In this document: piece after piece, positions 42,265 to 51,027 of the stretch
Layout: every line of letters starts with the position of its first letter
Numbering within the stretch: the stretch's first letter is position 1
From: Phycisphaerae bacterium
GTDB taxonomy: Bacteria; Planctomycetota; Phycisphaerae; SM23-33
NCBI GenBank assembly: GCA_009783465.1
Contig: WRDM01000015.1
Location: 1 to 53,091 of the forward strand
DNA: 53,091 nucleotides
Direction: 5' to 3'
The notes under the pieces: generated by a model
What the model saw: only the letters and a program-made list of their open reading frames with translations
What the model was told of the DNA's origin: nothing
Databases searched by the model: none
Made by a program: the position numbers and the translations under genes

Positions 42265-43278
42265 ATGGCACTGAAAATTTTCTATGACAAGGATGGCTCG
42301 CTGGCGCCGCTTCAGGGCAAGACGGTCGCGGTGATCGGCTATGGCAGCCAGGGGCACGCGCACGCCCAGAACCTGCGCGACAGCGGCATCAAAGTGATCG
42401 TCGCGGAGCTGCCGGGCACGAACAACTACAACCAGGCCGTCAAGGACGGCTTCAAGCCCGTCTCCGCCGCCGAGGCGACCAAACAGGGCGACCTCATCAT
42501 CACCGTGCTGCCCGACGAACTCCAGGCCAAGGTCTACAAGGCCGAGATGGAAGCCAACCTCACCCCCGGCAAAACGCTCGGTTTCTGCCACGGGTTCAAC
42601 ATCCGCTTCGGCGCGATCGTCCCGCCGGCGGGCATCGACGTCGTCATGATCGCCCCCAAAGGCCCAGGCCATACCGTCCGCGACTGCTTCAAGGCAGGTC
42701 AAGGCGTGCCCTGCCTGATCGCCATCGAGAAAAACGAAACCGGCAAGGCCTTCGAGACGGCCCTGGCGTGGGGCATCGGCGTCGGCGGCGGCCGCGCGGG
42801 CATCATCGAGACCACCTTCACCGAAGAGACCGAAACCGACCTCTTCGGCGAACAGGCCGTTCTCTGCGGCGGGCTGACCGCGCTGGTCAAACAAGGCTTC
42901 GAGACGCTCACCGAGGCCGGCTATCAGCCCGAAATCGCGTACTTCGAAGTGCTGCACGAGCTGCTGCTGATCATCAAGCTGATGTCCGAGGGCGGCATCG
43001 ACTACATGCGCTACAGCGTCTCCAACACGGCCGAGTACGGCGACCTGACCCGAGGCCCGCGGCTGGTCACCGAGCAGACCCGCGCCGAAATGCGGAAAAT
43101 CCTCAAGGAAATCCAGGACGGCACCTTCGCCAAAGAATGGCTCGCCGAGTGCGCCAACGGCAAACCCAACTTCAAACGCCTCTACGAAGCCGACAAAAAC
43201 CACCCCATCGAAGTCGTCGGCAAACAACTGCGAAAAATGTTCAGCTGGATGCAGGCCAAAGAAGCGCCCGAAGAATAA
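42265..43278 (+). CDS. ilvC: Ketol-acid reductoisomerase, class I
   Basis: A 337-aa enzyme of valine and isoleucine synthesis that isomerises and reduces acetolactate or acetohydroxybutyrate with NAD(P)H and Mg. The Rossmann motif is [20 protein letters not shown], followed by [12 protein letters not shown] and the metal-binding [10 protein letters not shown] ... [18 protein letters not shown] with conserved Asp/Glu. Length fits the short class I form. AAGGAG about 7 nt before the ATG at 42265 is a strong site; upstream in-frame codons are not used. A family A hairpin follows the stop. Confidence 0.96.
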   Translation: MALKIFYDKDGSLAPLQGKTVAVIGYGSQGHAHAQNLRDSGIKVIVAELPGTNNYNQAVKDGFKPVSAAEATKQGDLIITVLPDELQAKVYKAEMEANLTPGKTLGFCHGFNIRFGAIVPPAGIDVVMIAPKGPGHTVRDCFKAGQGVPCLIAIEKNETGKAFETALAWGIGVGGGRAGIIETTFTEETETDLFGEQAVLCGGLTALVKQGFETLTEAGYQPEIAYFEVLHELLLIIKLMSEGGIDYMRYSVSNTAEYGDLTRGPRLVTEQTRAEMRKILKEIQDGTFAKEWLAECANGKPNFKRLYEADKNHPIEVVGKQLRKMFSWMQAKEAPEE

Positions 43279-43304
43279 ACCATACTGCTCGCCTGATTCC
43301 CGAT

Positions 43305-43394
43305 ATGGCTCTGCCTGTTTGCGCTATAAAATGTTGTGCGCGACGAAACGTTCGTTTGCACACAGCATTCAACAACGCAAACAGGCAGAGCCAT
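43305..43394. repeat. Palindrome family A, copy A6
   Basis: A 90-nt hairpin, arms ATGGCTCTGCCTGTTTGCG and complement, loop with GACGAAACGTTCGTTTGC. It lies between ilvC and the next plus-strand gene. Confidence 0.87.
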
Positions 43395-43440
43395 TTTTCA
43401 TGACCATTCGGCGATATAACCGTTTCGTCGGAGAAAAGCG

Positions 43441-44406
43441 ATGACATCCACTCCACCGCAAGACCCGCCGGCAGCACAGTCGCCGAAACGGATGGTTTCC
43501 GCCCCGCCGCCCTGGGGACGGCCGCCCTGGGGACGGTTGGTTGATTTGTTCGCGGTCGGCCTGCCGCCGGCGGTTGCGTATGTCGGCTTCATGTGGATCA
43601 TCGACGGCGGCAGCGTGGCGGTATTGGTAGCCGTCATCCTGGCCTGGCTGGCGTTCATCCTGTGGCGGATATGGCCGTCCATCAAACCGGCGCCGGGCGA
43701 AAGCCGCCGCCTCTCGCCCACTGACGCGGCGAAGAGTTTCCTGCTCTTCGTCCCGTGGATTGGCCTTATGGCAACGCTGATCGCCATTCCGTTGTCGGCA
43801 TTTCCCCTGTTGTTCAAACCCGCCCCCCGGTGCCGTGCCGCCATGTGGCTGATCCTGTGCCTCAGCGCCATGCCGGTTCATTTTACCTACAACCTGCTGC
43901 TGGCACGCGCCAGGGACATGGGCAAATCCTCCGGCTGCGCCATGAACCTTTCCAATCTGGGCAAGGCCATCGGCCTTTATCGCGTATCGTACGACAACCA
44001 ATACCCGCCCAACCTTAACGCGATTCTTCGCGACGGCCAGTCGGGCAAAGGATTGATGTGTCCTCATGACCCCGCCCTGCGGGACAACTTGTGGGACGAA
44101 CGCGAAGGCTCCTCCTATTTCTACTGTACACCACAGAACAATGACGGTTACGACATGCCCAATGACGACGCCTCCATCATCGCCTGCGACATCGCCCCCT
44201 TCCACCTTGCCGCCGTCTTTCGTTTTGACCGCTGCCGTAATGTATTGCTGAGCAACGGCTCTGTGCAACGATACACCGAATCCGAATTCCAGCAGGATCT
44301 GCAAAAACCACAAAACCGTCGTTTCGCCGAGGAATGGGCCAAGGGCGAAAAAATGTCGCCACAGAAACGTTTACACTACATCGCCCCGCGTGGCGGCGAG
44401 AAGTGA
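43441..44406 (+). CDS. Membrane protein with pseudopilin-like C-terminal domain
   Basis: A 321-aa protein of no recognised name. A Pro-rich start (PPPWGRPPWGRL) is followed by four hydrophobic segments (about 35-70 and 95-145), then a soluble part starting KSSGCAMNLSNLGKAIGLYR and VSYDNQYPPNLNAIL. The latter resembles the C-terminal domains of pseudopilin/DUF1559-like planctomycete proteins (NLxxLGxAxxxYxxxxxxxPP), including the later SIIACDIAPFHLAA ... VLLSNGSVQRY, where those proteins have a GHxxGxNVLxxDGHV motif. GGAGA precedes the ATG. It looks like a pseudopilin head attached to a multi-pass membrane base. Confidence 0.65.
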   Translation: MTSTPPQDPPAAQSPKRMVSAPPPWGRPPWGRLVDLFAVGLPPAVAYVGFMWIIDGGSVAVLVAVILAWLAFILWRIWPSIKPAPGESRRLSPTDAAKSFLLFVPWIGLMATLIAIPLSAFPLLFKPAPRCRAAMWLILCLSAMPVHFTYNLLLARARDMGKSSGCAMNLSNLGKAIGLYRVSYDNQYPPNLNAILRDGQSGKGLMCPHDPALRDNLWDEREGSSYFYCTPQNNDGYDMPNDDASIIACDIAPFHLAAVFRFDRCRNVLLSNGSVQRYTESEFQQDLQKPQNRRFAEEWAKGEKMSPQKRLHYIAPRGGEK

Positions 44407-44419
44407 CGAGGGGATTTCC

Positions 44420-45463
44420 TCAGCGCAGCGAGTACCACACACCGCGCCCGGCACCGTGTTTGGTTAGTTTTCCCCCGGCCAGCAGGCGGCGGAAATGTAG
44501 TTTCAATGTGTTCCGGCTGGCCTTTGTCTGGCGGATCATCTCCGCCATGCCAACCCGTCCGTGCCGCCGCGCGTGGTCGAGAATCGTGACGGCAAGTTCC
44601 GGCAGCGATTCCAGTATCAGCCGCTCCCTGTCAATCTTCTGCCGCAGATGCACCGTTTGTCGCCGCAGCGCCTCCAGGAAAAACGCCATCCACGGCCCCC
44701 AGTCCGGCCGGTCGTTGGCCAATGTGGTCTGCGTCCGTCGCAGGGCCAGATAGTACGCCTCCTTGTTGCGCTCGATCACGCTTTCCAACGAACTGTACGG
44801 AACATAGACGTAGCCCGCCCGCAGCAGCAACAACGTGGTGAGGATGCGGCTAAGCCGCCCGTTGCCGTCCTGAAAGGGATGGATCGCAAGGAACACCACG
44901 GTAAACGCGGCGATAACCAGCAGAGGATGGTGCTCGCGTGATTCCAGCACCTGTCGAGTCCATTCCACCAGTTCCCGCATCCGACGGGGTGTGTCGAACG
45001 GCGTGGCGGTCTCGAACACCACCCCCACGGCATGACCGTCGGGAGCGAAGGCAACGACGTGGTTCGGCGCAGTTTTATATTGGCCGCGATGGCGGATGTC
45101 CTTCTCGCTGTGGCGAAGCAGATCGCGGTGCAGTTGGCGAATATGATTTTCGGTCAGCGTGATGGACTCCCACGACTCGAAGACGGTTTCCATGACGCGG
45201 GCATATCCGACCACCTCCTGTTCGTCACGGGAAGCGAACGAGGTGGCGGACAGATGGGGCAGCAGCCGCTCCACCTGGCGGTCGGAAAGCTTGGCGCCTT
45301 CAATGCGGGTGGAGGAACCGATGCTTTCGATGGAGGCGACCCGTCGCAACGCCAGCAAGCGTTCAGGAGCCAGCGTCCCCAAGGCACGCCAAGCGCCCTT
45401 GAACTCGTCGATCTCCGCGATGAACCGGAGTATCTTCGGCGTTATCTGTATGTCGTCGAGCAT
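44420..45463 (-). CDS. Fic-domain protein with inhibitory helix and C-terminal wHTH
   Basis: A 347-aa Fic/DOC family protein, expected to transfer AMP (or a related group) from a nucleotide to a protein hydroxyl. The catalytic motif HPFQDGNGRLSR (195-206) is intact (HxFx(D/E)GNGRxxR). An N-terminal inhibitory motif SxxxEG (S51...E55-G56 in SSTRIEGAKLS) marks a self-inhibited class II enzyme. A winged-helix-like C-terminus (MAEMIRQTKASRNTLKLHFRRL) suggests DNA binding. The start at 45463 (MLDDIQITPK) gives the usual N-terminus, with little ribosome-binding site; a TACAAT box lies at about 45477-45482. Divergent from GH4. No separate antitoxin gene is seen. Confidence 0.9.
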   Translation of the reverse strand: MLDDIQITPKILRFIAEIDEFKGAWRALGTLAPERLLALRRVASIESIGSSTRIEGAKLSDRQVERLLPHLSATSFASRDEQEVVGYARVMETVFESWESITLTENHIRQLHRDLLRHSEKDIRHRGQYKTAPNHVVAFAPDGHAVGVVFETATPFDTPRRMRELVEWTRQVLESREHHPLLVIAAFTVVFLAIHPFQDGNGRLSRILTTLLLLRAGYVYVPYSSLESVIERNKEAYYLALRRTQTTLANDRPDWGPWMAFFLEALRRQTVHLRQKIDRERLILESLPELAVTILDHARRHGRVGMAEMIRQTKASRNTLKLHFRRLLAGGKLTKHGAGRGVWYSLR

Positions 45464-45469
45464 GGCCAC

Positions 45470-45542
45470 ACACCCGATTGTACACCCACTTACACCCAAT
45501 TCGACCAATTTCCACTTGATTTTCTGTACGTGTTGGTAAAAT
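45470..45542. promoter_or_regulatory. Divergent Fic / GH4 control region
   Basis: Three ACACCC direct repeats (45470, 45482, 45492) lie across the minus-strand TACAAT box of the fic gene. For GH4, CTTGAT (45515-45520), 16 nt and TAAAAT (45537-45542) form a possible promoter. Confidence 0.35.
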
Positions 45543-45567
45543 CCGGGCACCAATTTAGGAGCATCTC

Positions 45568-46926
45568 ATGCGGAAAGCCAAGTTCGCCCTCATCGGCGCC
45601 GGTAGTGCGAGTTTTTGTCCGGGCACGGTTGTGGATATTCTGATGAGCGACCGTTTCGCGGAGGTGGCCGTTGAGATTTATCTCATGGACATTCGCCCGG
45701 AGTCGCTGGGGGCCACCAAAACGTTTGCCGAAAACATGGCCGTGAAACTGGGGCGGAAACACGTCACCGTTCACGCATCCACCGACCTGGCCGCGGCGGT
45801 CGACGGCGCCGACTTCGTTGTCACCGCCATCGACAAAGGCCGCTTTGCCTACTGGGCGATGGATTTCCACATTCCGCGCCGCTACGGATTCCGGCAGATT
45901 TTCGGCGAAAACGGCGGGCCTGGCGGCATGTTCCACGCGTTACGAAATCTCCCGCCCCTGCTCGAAATCGCCCGCGCCATGGAAAAAGGCTGTCCCGATG
46001 CCCTGATGCTCAACTACTCCAACCCCGAAGCCAAACTCGTCGAAGGCGTCAGCCGGCTGACGAAAATCAAAGCCGTCGGACTCTGCCACGGCGAGCAGAT
46101 GGGCTTCGACCAGCTCGCGCTGTTCCTGGGCATGCCGAAGGCGCGCATCGGCGCCTCGCCGGTGGGCATCAACCATTTCGGCTGGTTCACGCGAATCTGG
46201 GACAAGGAAACCGGCGAGGATCTGTACCCGCGGCTCCGCGAACGCGAGCGGCAAGCCAACTCGCTGGCCCACTGGGAGGAATACGCCCTCGCCCGCATCA
46301 TGCTCCGCACCTACGGCCTGTGGTCGTACCCCGGCACCAACCATTGCGGCGAATACATCGCCTGGTCCGACGCGTTTCTCGCCAGCTCGGCCATGCAGTT
46401 CTACCACGACCCCGTGCACACAGACCCCTGCGGGCAGTTCATCTATTCGATCTCGGGCGACCCGACCAATCAGCCGCTCTTCCCGGAACCCGCGAAGAAT
46501 GCGCCGCGCCACAACCCCCTCGACGCTGACACACGCGAACCGCGGCGCTCCGGTGAATACGCCATCCCCATCGCCGAGGCGAAGTTCTTCGACGTGCCCA
46601 CGACGATCGGCTCGGTTAACGTGCCCAACAAGGGCTACGCCCCCAGCCTGCTGCCGGACATGGTGATCGAACTACCCGCCCTCATCGACGGCAAAGGCGT
46701 CCACCCCGAACCATGCGACCCGCTCCCGCCCGCCGTCTCGGCCATGCTCAACACCCAGGGCACCATCCAACGACTGATCACCGAAGCCGTCGCCGAACAG
46801 TCGCGCAACAAACTGTTGCAGGCGTTGCTGCTGGACCCGACCGTGTCCAACTATCACAACGCTGTCGCGCTCATCAATGAAATGTGCGAACGACAGAAAG
46901 AAGTCCTCCCGCCAATGACGTGGTGA
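45568..46926 (+). CDS. Glycoside hydrolase family 4
   Basis: A 452-aa NAD+- and Mn2+-dependent glycosidase of family GH4 (alpha-galactosidase/alpha-glucosidase/galacturonase types), which cleaves by a redox-elimination mechanism. The Rossmann start is FALIGAGSASFCPG (7-19). LMLNYSNPEAK (147-156), GLCHGEQ (metal ligand C173, with H174) and GINHFGWF (metal ligand H203) are intact. AGGAGC precedes the ATG at 45568. Cytoplasmic, no signal. The C-terminal insert after PVHTDPCGQF is longer than in 6-phospho-glucosidases; alpha-galactosidase or alpha-galacturonase are possible. Downstream lies a uronate-isomerase-like hydrolase, compatible with uronate metabolism. Confidence 0.9.
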   Translation: MRKAKFALIGAGSASFCPGTVVDILMSDRFAEVAVEIYLMDIRPESLGATKTFAENMAVKLGRKHVTVHASTDLAAAVDGADFVVTAIDKGRFAYWAMDFHIPRRYGFRQIFGENGGPGGMFHALRNLPPLLEIARAMEKGCPDALMLNYSNPEAKLVEGVSRLTKIKAVGLCHGEQMGFDQLALFLGMPKARIGASPVGINHFGWFTRIWDKETGEDLYPRLRERERQANSLAHWEEYALARIMLRTYGLWSYPGTNHCGEYIAWSDAFLASSAMQFYHDPVHTDPCGQFIYSISGDPTNQPLFPEPAKNAPRHNPLDADTREPRRSGEYAIPIAEAKFFDVPTTIGSVNVPNKGYAPSLLPDMVIELPALIDGKGVHPEPCDPLPPAVSAMLNTQGTIQRLITEAVAEQSRNKLLQALLLDPTVSNYHNAVALINEMCERQKEVLPPMTW

Positions 46927-46948
46927 GGAGAATTCGCATCACCGAACA

Positions 46949-47002
46949 TATGGCTTGCCATTTTGCGCTGTAGGATGTTGGGTAAAGCAAAACGTTCGTT
47001 GA
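46949..47002. repeat. Half copy of palindrome family A
   Basis: ATGGCTTGCCATTTTGCGCT, GTAGGATGTTG and AAAACGTTCG form the left arm and loop of family A, without the right arm. It is the main recognisable content of the 199-nt gap 46927-47125. Confidence 0.6.
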
Positions 47003-47125
47003 CACGGACACCAGAAATCGACAGCCAAACAAAATGCGAAAAAGTATATTTTTTCGTTGCCATGGATGTGTTGTCGGAATATCATCCTAACAGACGTAAA
47101 ACCCATCAGACAAAAGGGCACGCAA

Positions 47126-48355
47126 ATGACTCCAGAAATGAACGACAAGGCGAAAACGACATCGTGCGGCGAAACGCTCAGAAATGTTGTGGCCTCGATG
47201 GCGATTGTGACAACCATCGGCATGACCACGGCGTGCCGGGATTCGCAACCCGCGCCGACAACACAACCGGGCAACCACGCAGCCGCCCCGTGTTGCTCGA
47301 AACCTCCAGCCGACACGAACACGACGCCGGCAGCGCGGCAAACCGATCTCGCGGCCGCGACAACCACAGCAACCACACGAGGGGAAAACAAGATGAAAAT
47401 TGTGAACGGTATTTCCAATTACGAAGTAAACGAAACGAATTTCGAAGCCTTGCGCCTGGCGTTGAACTCGATGGGCGAGACCTTTTCGGCGGGATATTTC
47501 CACGGTATCGCCGGCTCGGCATTTCGTATCGGCGGCATTTGTCCGTGCGCGCCGACCTGCTCGCTCGCGATGTCCCCGCAACAGTTGATTACACTTCTCG
47601 GTTATGACTATATAGAATTTCCGTACGACGACGCGAATAAAGAAGGGGCGTTGGAAAAGGCGATCGACGCCATCCGCGTGTCGATCGACAACGGGGTTCC
47701 CGTTCTGGTCTGGGATGCGTTCACCATGTGCGAATGGGATATCGTGACCGGGTACGACGACAACGAAAAAGTTTTCCATGGCCGGGGCGCCTATATCACC
47801 CATGCCGAGTATCAGAAAAAACCATGGAACAACACATTAAACACCATGGCTTCGCACGGCGTCATGGCCATCGTCATCGCGAAAGGTTCCGGCACATTGG
47901 ACAAACGGGCCGCCGAAATCGCCGCGATCAAGGAAGCGATCCGCCACGCGAACGACGCAGAAAACACGGACAAACTCGGCAGCGGCGCGTGGGTGATCCT
48001 GCAAGGCAAGGCCGCGTATCAACGATGGGCGGACGATTTCGCCAAATCCGATTACAAGCGAAGCCATGGCGACATGTATTGCATCGGCGTCTATTCCGGC
48101 GCTCATGCGCAGGCCGGTCCGTTTTTGCGGGACATCGCGCCGAACTATCCAGACGCTTCGGAACTGTTGATCCAGGCGGCGGAACATTTCGAAAAAGAGG
48201 CCGAACTTCTCAAGCAACTTGTCCCATTGATCGGCTGGGGCACCCGGGAACTCGATCCGCTCCGCAATGAACAGGCAACGGTTCTTTTACGGGAGGCCGC
48301 GGCATGTTACGGCTCGGCCATGGATATTCTGGCGGCGGCGGTTGACAAAATGTAA
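47126..48355 (+). CDS. Lipoprotein with BtrH-like N-terminal domain
   Basis: A 409-aa protein. The first part has a hydrophobic stretch and lipobox MTTAC (C37), then a Thr/Ala/Pro-rich linker to about residue 89. The body resembles the BtrH N-terminal/C39-peptidase-like fold: SAGYFHGIAGSAFRIGGICP, IDNGVPVLVWDAFTMCEWDI and VTGYDDNEKVFHGRG. AAAGGG precedes the ATG at 47126. A second, stronger start exists at 47393 (GAGGGG, 8 nt, ATG AAA ATT), which would give a 320-aa cytoplasmic form without lipobox. BtrH itself is an acyltransferase of butirosin synthesis; the role here is unknown. A metal hydrolase gene follows 12 nt downstream and is probably cotranscribed. Confidence 0.68.
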   Translation: MTPEMNDKAKTTSCGETLRNVVASMAIVTTIGMTTACRDSQPAPTTQPGNHAAAPCCSKPPADTNTTPAARQTDLAAATTTATTRGENKMKIVNGISNYEVNETNFEALRLALNSMGETFSAGYFHGIAGSAFRIGGICPCAPTCSLAMSPQQLITLLGYDYIEFPYDDANKEGALEKAIDAIRVSIDNGVPVLVWDAFTMCEWDIVTGYDDNEKVFHGRGAYITHAEYQKKPWNNTLNTMASHGVMAIVIAKGSGTLDKRAAEIAAIKEAIRHANDAENTDKLGSGAWVILQGKAAYQRWADDFAKSDYKRSHGDMYCIGVYSGAHAQAGPFLRDIAPNYPDASELLIQAAEHFEKEAELLKQLVPLIGWGTRELDPLRNEQATVLLREAAACYGSAMDILAAAVDKM

Positions 48356-48367
48356 CGAGAGTAACGC

Positions 48368-49531
48368 GTGATAAAACAACAGATCATCGAGTATCTCAAA
48401 ACGGTCAAGCCGGTGAACTCGCACAGCCATCATCTGTCGGCGGCGGAGCATGTCGGCATGACGCTGCCGGGCGTGCTGAACAACAGTTACTGCCGATGGA
48501 TGGACACCACGCCGAACACCGCGGCGCAGGCGGAAACCTATGTATTACGGAACGGGTGCAATACCTATGTTCGCTGGCTGCGGGCGGGCATCGAGGAACT
48601 GTACGGCCTGCCGTTTACGGCGGCGAATTTCGACGAACTTTCGCGACGCGTCGAACAGGCCCATCGCGATCCCTCATGGCCGATTCGCATTCTCGAAGAA
48701 CGGTGTGGCTACGAGCGGATCCTGCTCGACCGCTATCAACGGCCTGGCGACGACCTCGGACGGCGACAACTGTTCGAGCCGGTGCTCCGTTGCAACATGT
48801 TCGCCGTGTGCGTCAAGCCCGGCGAGGCGGATCATAACGGCAACGACGCCTTCGCGTTCCTCGGGCGCGAATTCACGGATTTCGACGAGTACCTGCTGGC
48901 GATTTTCGAATACATGAAGCCGTTCAAGGCGATCAAATTCGCCGTCGCCTACGACGGCGATAACGACATCCGCCGTTTCGACCACAGCAAAGCACAGGCC
49001 GCCTTCCGCGAACCCAGCGCCGCCTCGCCCTATCGAAAAGATTATTACGACTACATGATTTTCCGCCTTTGCGAAATGGCCGGCGAACTGGGCATTCCCG
49101 TCCAGATTCATACCGGGCTTGGGCGGATGGACAAATCCGCGCCGCTGTATCTGCGGGAGTTGATCGCCGCGTTGCCGGGCGTGAAGTTCGACCTGTTCCA
49201 CGGCGGATTCCCGTGGACAGACGACACGCTCGCGCTGCTGCACAATTTCCCCAACACCTGGGCGGACCTCTGCTGGCTGCCGCTGGTCAACACCAGCGTG
49301 GCCCGGCGGTTCGTTCGGGAAGCGCTGGACGTGTGCGGCGCGCACCGCATGCTGTGGGGCTGCGACACGTGGACGTCGGAGGAAAGTTACGGCGCGCTGC
49401 TGGCCGGCCGGGAGGTCATCGCGTCCGCCCTGGCCGACCTGTGCGCCGAAGGCGCCATCGACGAAACCTACGCGTTATACCTCGCCAAACGCATCTGGCG
49501 CGACAACGGCATGGAACTGTACGGGTTGTGA
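48368..49531 (+). CDS. Amidohydrolase-2 / uronate-isomerase-like TIM barrel protein
   Basis: A 387-aa cytoplasmic protein of the amidohydrolase superfamily. The N-terminal NSHSHHLS supplies HxH metal ligands (residues about 18-21), QIHTGLGR (strand 5 His) and FDLFHGGFPW (strand 6 His) follow, and LWGCDTW gives the strand 8 Asp. This pattern is shared by amidohydrolase-2 and glucuronate isomerase relatives; the substrate is not evident. The GTG at 48368 after GAGAG is the start I choose. It follows the BtrH-like gene closely. Confidence 0.78.
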   Translation: MIKQQIIEYLKTVKPVNSHSHHLSAAEHVGMTLPGVLNNSYCRWMDTTPNTAAQAETYVLRNGCNTYVRWLRAGIEELYGLPFTAANFDELSRRVEQAHRDPSWPIRILEERCGYERILLDRYQRPGDDLGRRQLFEPVLRCNMFAVCVKPGEADHNGNDAFAFLGREFTDFDEYLLAIFEYMKPFKAIKFAVAYDGDNDIRRFDHSKAQAAFREPSAASPYRKDYYDYMIFRLCEMAGELGIPVQIHTGLGRMDKSAPLYLRELIAALPGVKFDLFHGGFPWTDDTLALLHNFPNTWADLCWLPLVNTSVARRFVREALDVCGAHRMLWGCDTWTSEESYGALLAGREVIASALADLCAEGAIDETYALYLAKRIWRDNGMELYGL

Positions 49532-49534
49532 GCA

Positions 49535-49604
49535 TTTTTTTACCACAGAGACACAGAGAACCACAGAGATGCGTGTTGATTCTCTGTGTCTCCGTGGTAA
49601 AAAA
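49535..49604. repeat. Palindrome family D, complete small copy
   Basis: Left arm TTTTTTACCACAGAGACACA, right arm ending CCGTGGTAAAAAA: 24-nt arms with one mismatch and a loop including ACCACAGAGATGCG. It sits between the 3' ends of two convergent genes and could also act as a processing or termination site, although the T run is within the stem. Confidence 0.88.
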
Positions 49605-49615
49605 CGTCTCCCCAC

Positions 49616-50047
49616 TCACTTCGACCTGGAGACTCCCTCGACCACGTGGGCCATTTCGGATTCGGTGAGGTCGTTGCCGGCGTGGCGGGCGAGGTCGGCC
49701 AGGGAGATGAAACCGCACAGGCAGTCGCAGTCGTCCACGACGGGCATGCGGCGGATTTGCTCGCGGCACATGATGTCTTCGACCGCTCGCACGTCGTCGT
49801 TTTCGCGGCAGGTGTGCACCTGCGGCGTCATCACGGCCGAGACGGGAATGTCGTAACTCAGCCGCTCGCCCAGCACCCGCGTCGCCAGGTCGCGGTCCGT
49901 CACAATCCCCAACAGCCTGCCCTCCTCATCGCACACCGGCACACAGCCGATGTCGTGCACGAGCATCAACTGGGCAACATCTGCCACCGCCGCCCCCGGC
50001 CCCGCGGCCACCAGAGGCCCGATCGTCATAATATCTCTCGCTTGCAC
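49616..50047 (-). CDS. CBS-domain pair protein
   Basis: A 143-aa cytoplasmic protein made of two CBS motifs: VADVAQLMLVHDIGCVPVCD ... GIVTDRDLATRVL and VSAVMTPQVHTCRENDDVRA ... RRMPVVDDCDCLCGFISLAD. Such stand-alone Bateman modules bind adenosine nucleotides and sense energy state. It starts with GTG at 50047, supported by a very strong GGGGAGGA site 5 nt upstream. No partner is identified nearby. Confidence 0.9.
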   Translation of the reverse strand: MQARDIMTIGPLVAAGPGAAVADVAQLMLVHDIGCVPVCDEEGRLLGIVTDRDLATRVLGERLSYDIPVSAVMTPQVHTCRENDDVRAVEDIMCREQIRRMPVVDDCDCLCGFISLADLARHAGNDLTESEMAHVVEGVSRSK

Positions 50048-50112
50048 GGCGTTCCTCCCCGGTCGGTTATTCGTCCCCTGAGGAATTGTAGAACCGCCCT
50101 GCCCGCAACGCC

Positions 50113-51027
50113 CTACCGTTCGTTTCGCACCGTCACGCCGCGGGCGCGGAGGGTATCGATCCAGTGTCGCACGCTGGCGGCGGGGTCGGCAGGCGGCGTG
50201 TCGCCAAACGGAGCCACCATGCCGGTGCGACGGATTTTTCCCAGGCCCATTTTGTGGAACGGCATCAGCTCGACGCCCTCGAACAGCCCGCCGCCAGACA
50301 ATCGCGACAGGTCGCCCGCCAGCACGGCCACGCCGTCGAGGTGGTCCGCGAAATCGTTATAGCCGGGAATCAGCGGCACGCGAAGCCGCACGGCAGCGCC
50401 CCGCGAGACCAGCGCCCGCACGTTCGCCAGCGGCAGCGCGTTGGACGCGCCGACGTTGGCCCGGTGCCGCACATCGTTGGTGTCCTTGATGTCGTACAAA
50501 AACAGATCCACACACTCCGCCGCCCGCAGCAGCACCTCGGCGGACACGACGCCGCTGGTCTCCACGCAGCAGTGCAGCCGATGCCGTTTGGCCTCCCGCA
50601 ACAACGCCATCGCGAAGGCGGGCTGATGGAACGGCTCGCCGCCCGAAAGCGTCATCCCGCCGCCGGAATTGGCGTAAAACGGCGCGTCGGCGAGCACCTC
50701 GGCGAGCACGGCCTCCGTCGTCATTTCCTTGCCGATCAGCTCCAACGCGCCGGCGTAGCAACCGGCGGCGCATCGGCCACAGGCGACGCATCGCTCCCGC
50801 AGCAGTTCGTGCACACCGTCGCGAACGACGTGGGCGCCGCCAGCACACGCGCCCACACAATGCCCGCACCCGACGCACCGCTCCGGCAGAAACGACACGA
50901 CCGGCCCCGACGAGATGCCCTCGGGATTGTGACACCACAGGCACCGCAACGGACAGCCCTTGAGAAACACGGTCGTGCGAATGCCAGGCCCGTCGTGAAT
51001 GGAAAACCGCTGAATGTCAAACACCAT
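50113..51027 (-). CDS. Glycyl-radical enzyme activating protein
   Basis: A 304-aa radical SAM activase that installs the glycyl radical on a partner such as pyruvate formate-lyase, a diol dehydratase or a decarboxylase. Motifs: FSIHDGPGIRTTVFLKGCPL with CxxxCxxC (C25, C29, C32), then two ferredoxin-like clusters CVGCGHCVGAC (51-61) and CVACGRCAAGC (80-90), then GGGMTLSGGEP (SAM motif) and YDIKDTN. The two-ferredoxin form is typical of activases for non-PflB enzymes. The ATG at 51027 begins the conserved N-terminus. No glycyl-radical enzyme gene is in the window, so the partner is elsewhere. Confidence 0.92.
   Translation of the reverse strand: MVFDIQRFSIHDGPGIRTTVFLKGCPLRCLWCHNPEGISSGPVVSFLPERCVGCGHCVGACAGGAHVVRDGVHELLRERCVACGRCAAGCYAGALELIGKEMTTEAVLAEVLADAPFYANSGGGMTLSGGEPFHQPAFAMALLREAKRHRLHCCVETSGVVSAEVLLRAAECVDLFLYDIKDTNDVRHRANVGASNALPLANVRALVSRGAAVRLRVPLIPGYNDFADHLDGVAVLAGDLSRLSGGGLFEGVELMPFHKMGLGKIRRTGMVAPFGDTPPADPAASVRHWIDTLRARGVTVRNER

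Noticed and set aside
44420-45463. Fic toxin-antitoxin pair
   Set aside because: Only one gene is present and the inhibitory SxxxEG motif is within the same protein, so this is a self-regulated Fic rather than a two-gene system.
49535-49604. Rho-independent terminator between convergent genes
   Set aside because: The T run and A run lie at the outer ends of the stem rather than after it, and the sequence is a family D repeat found elsewhere; termination activity cannot be claimed.
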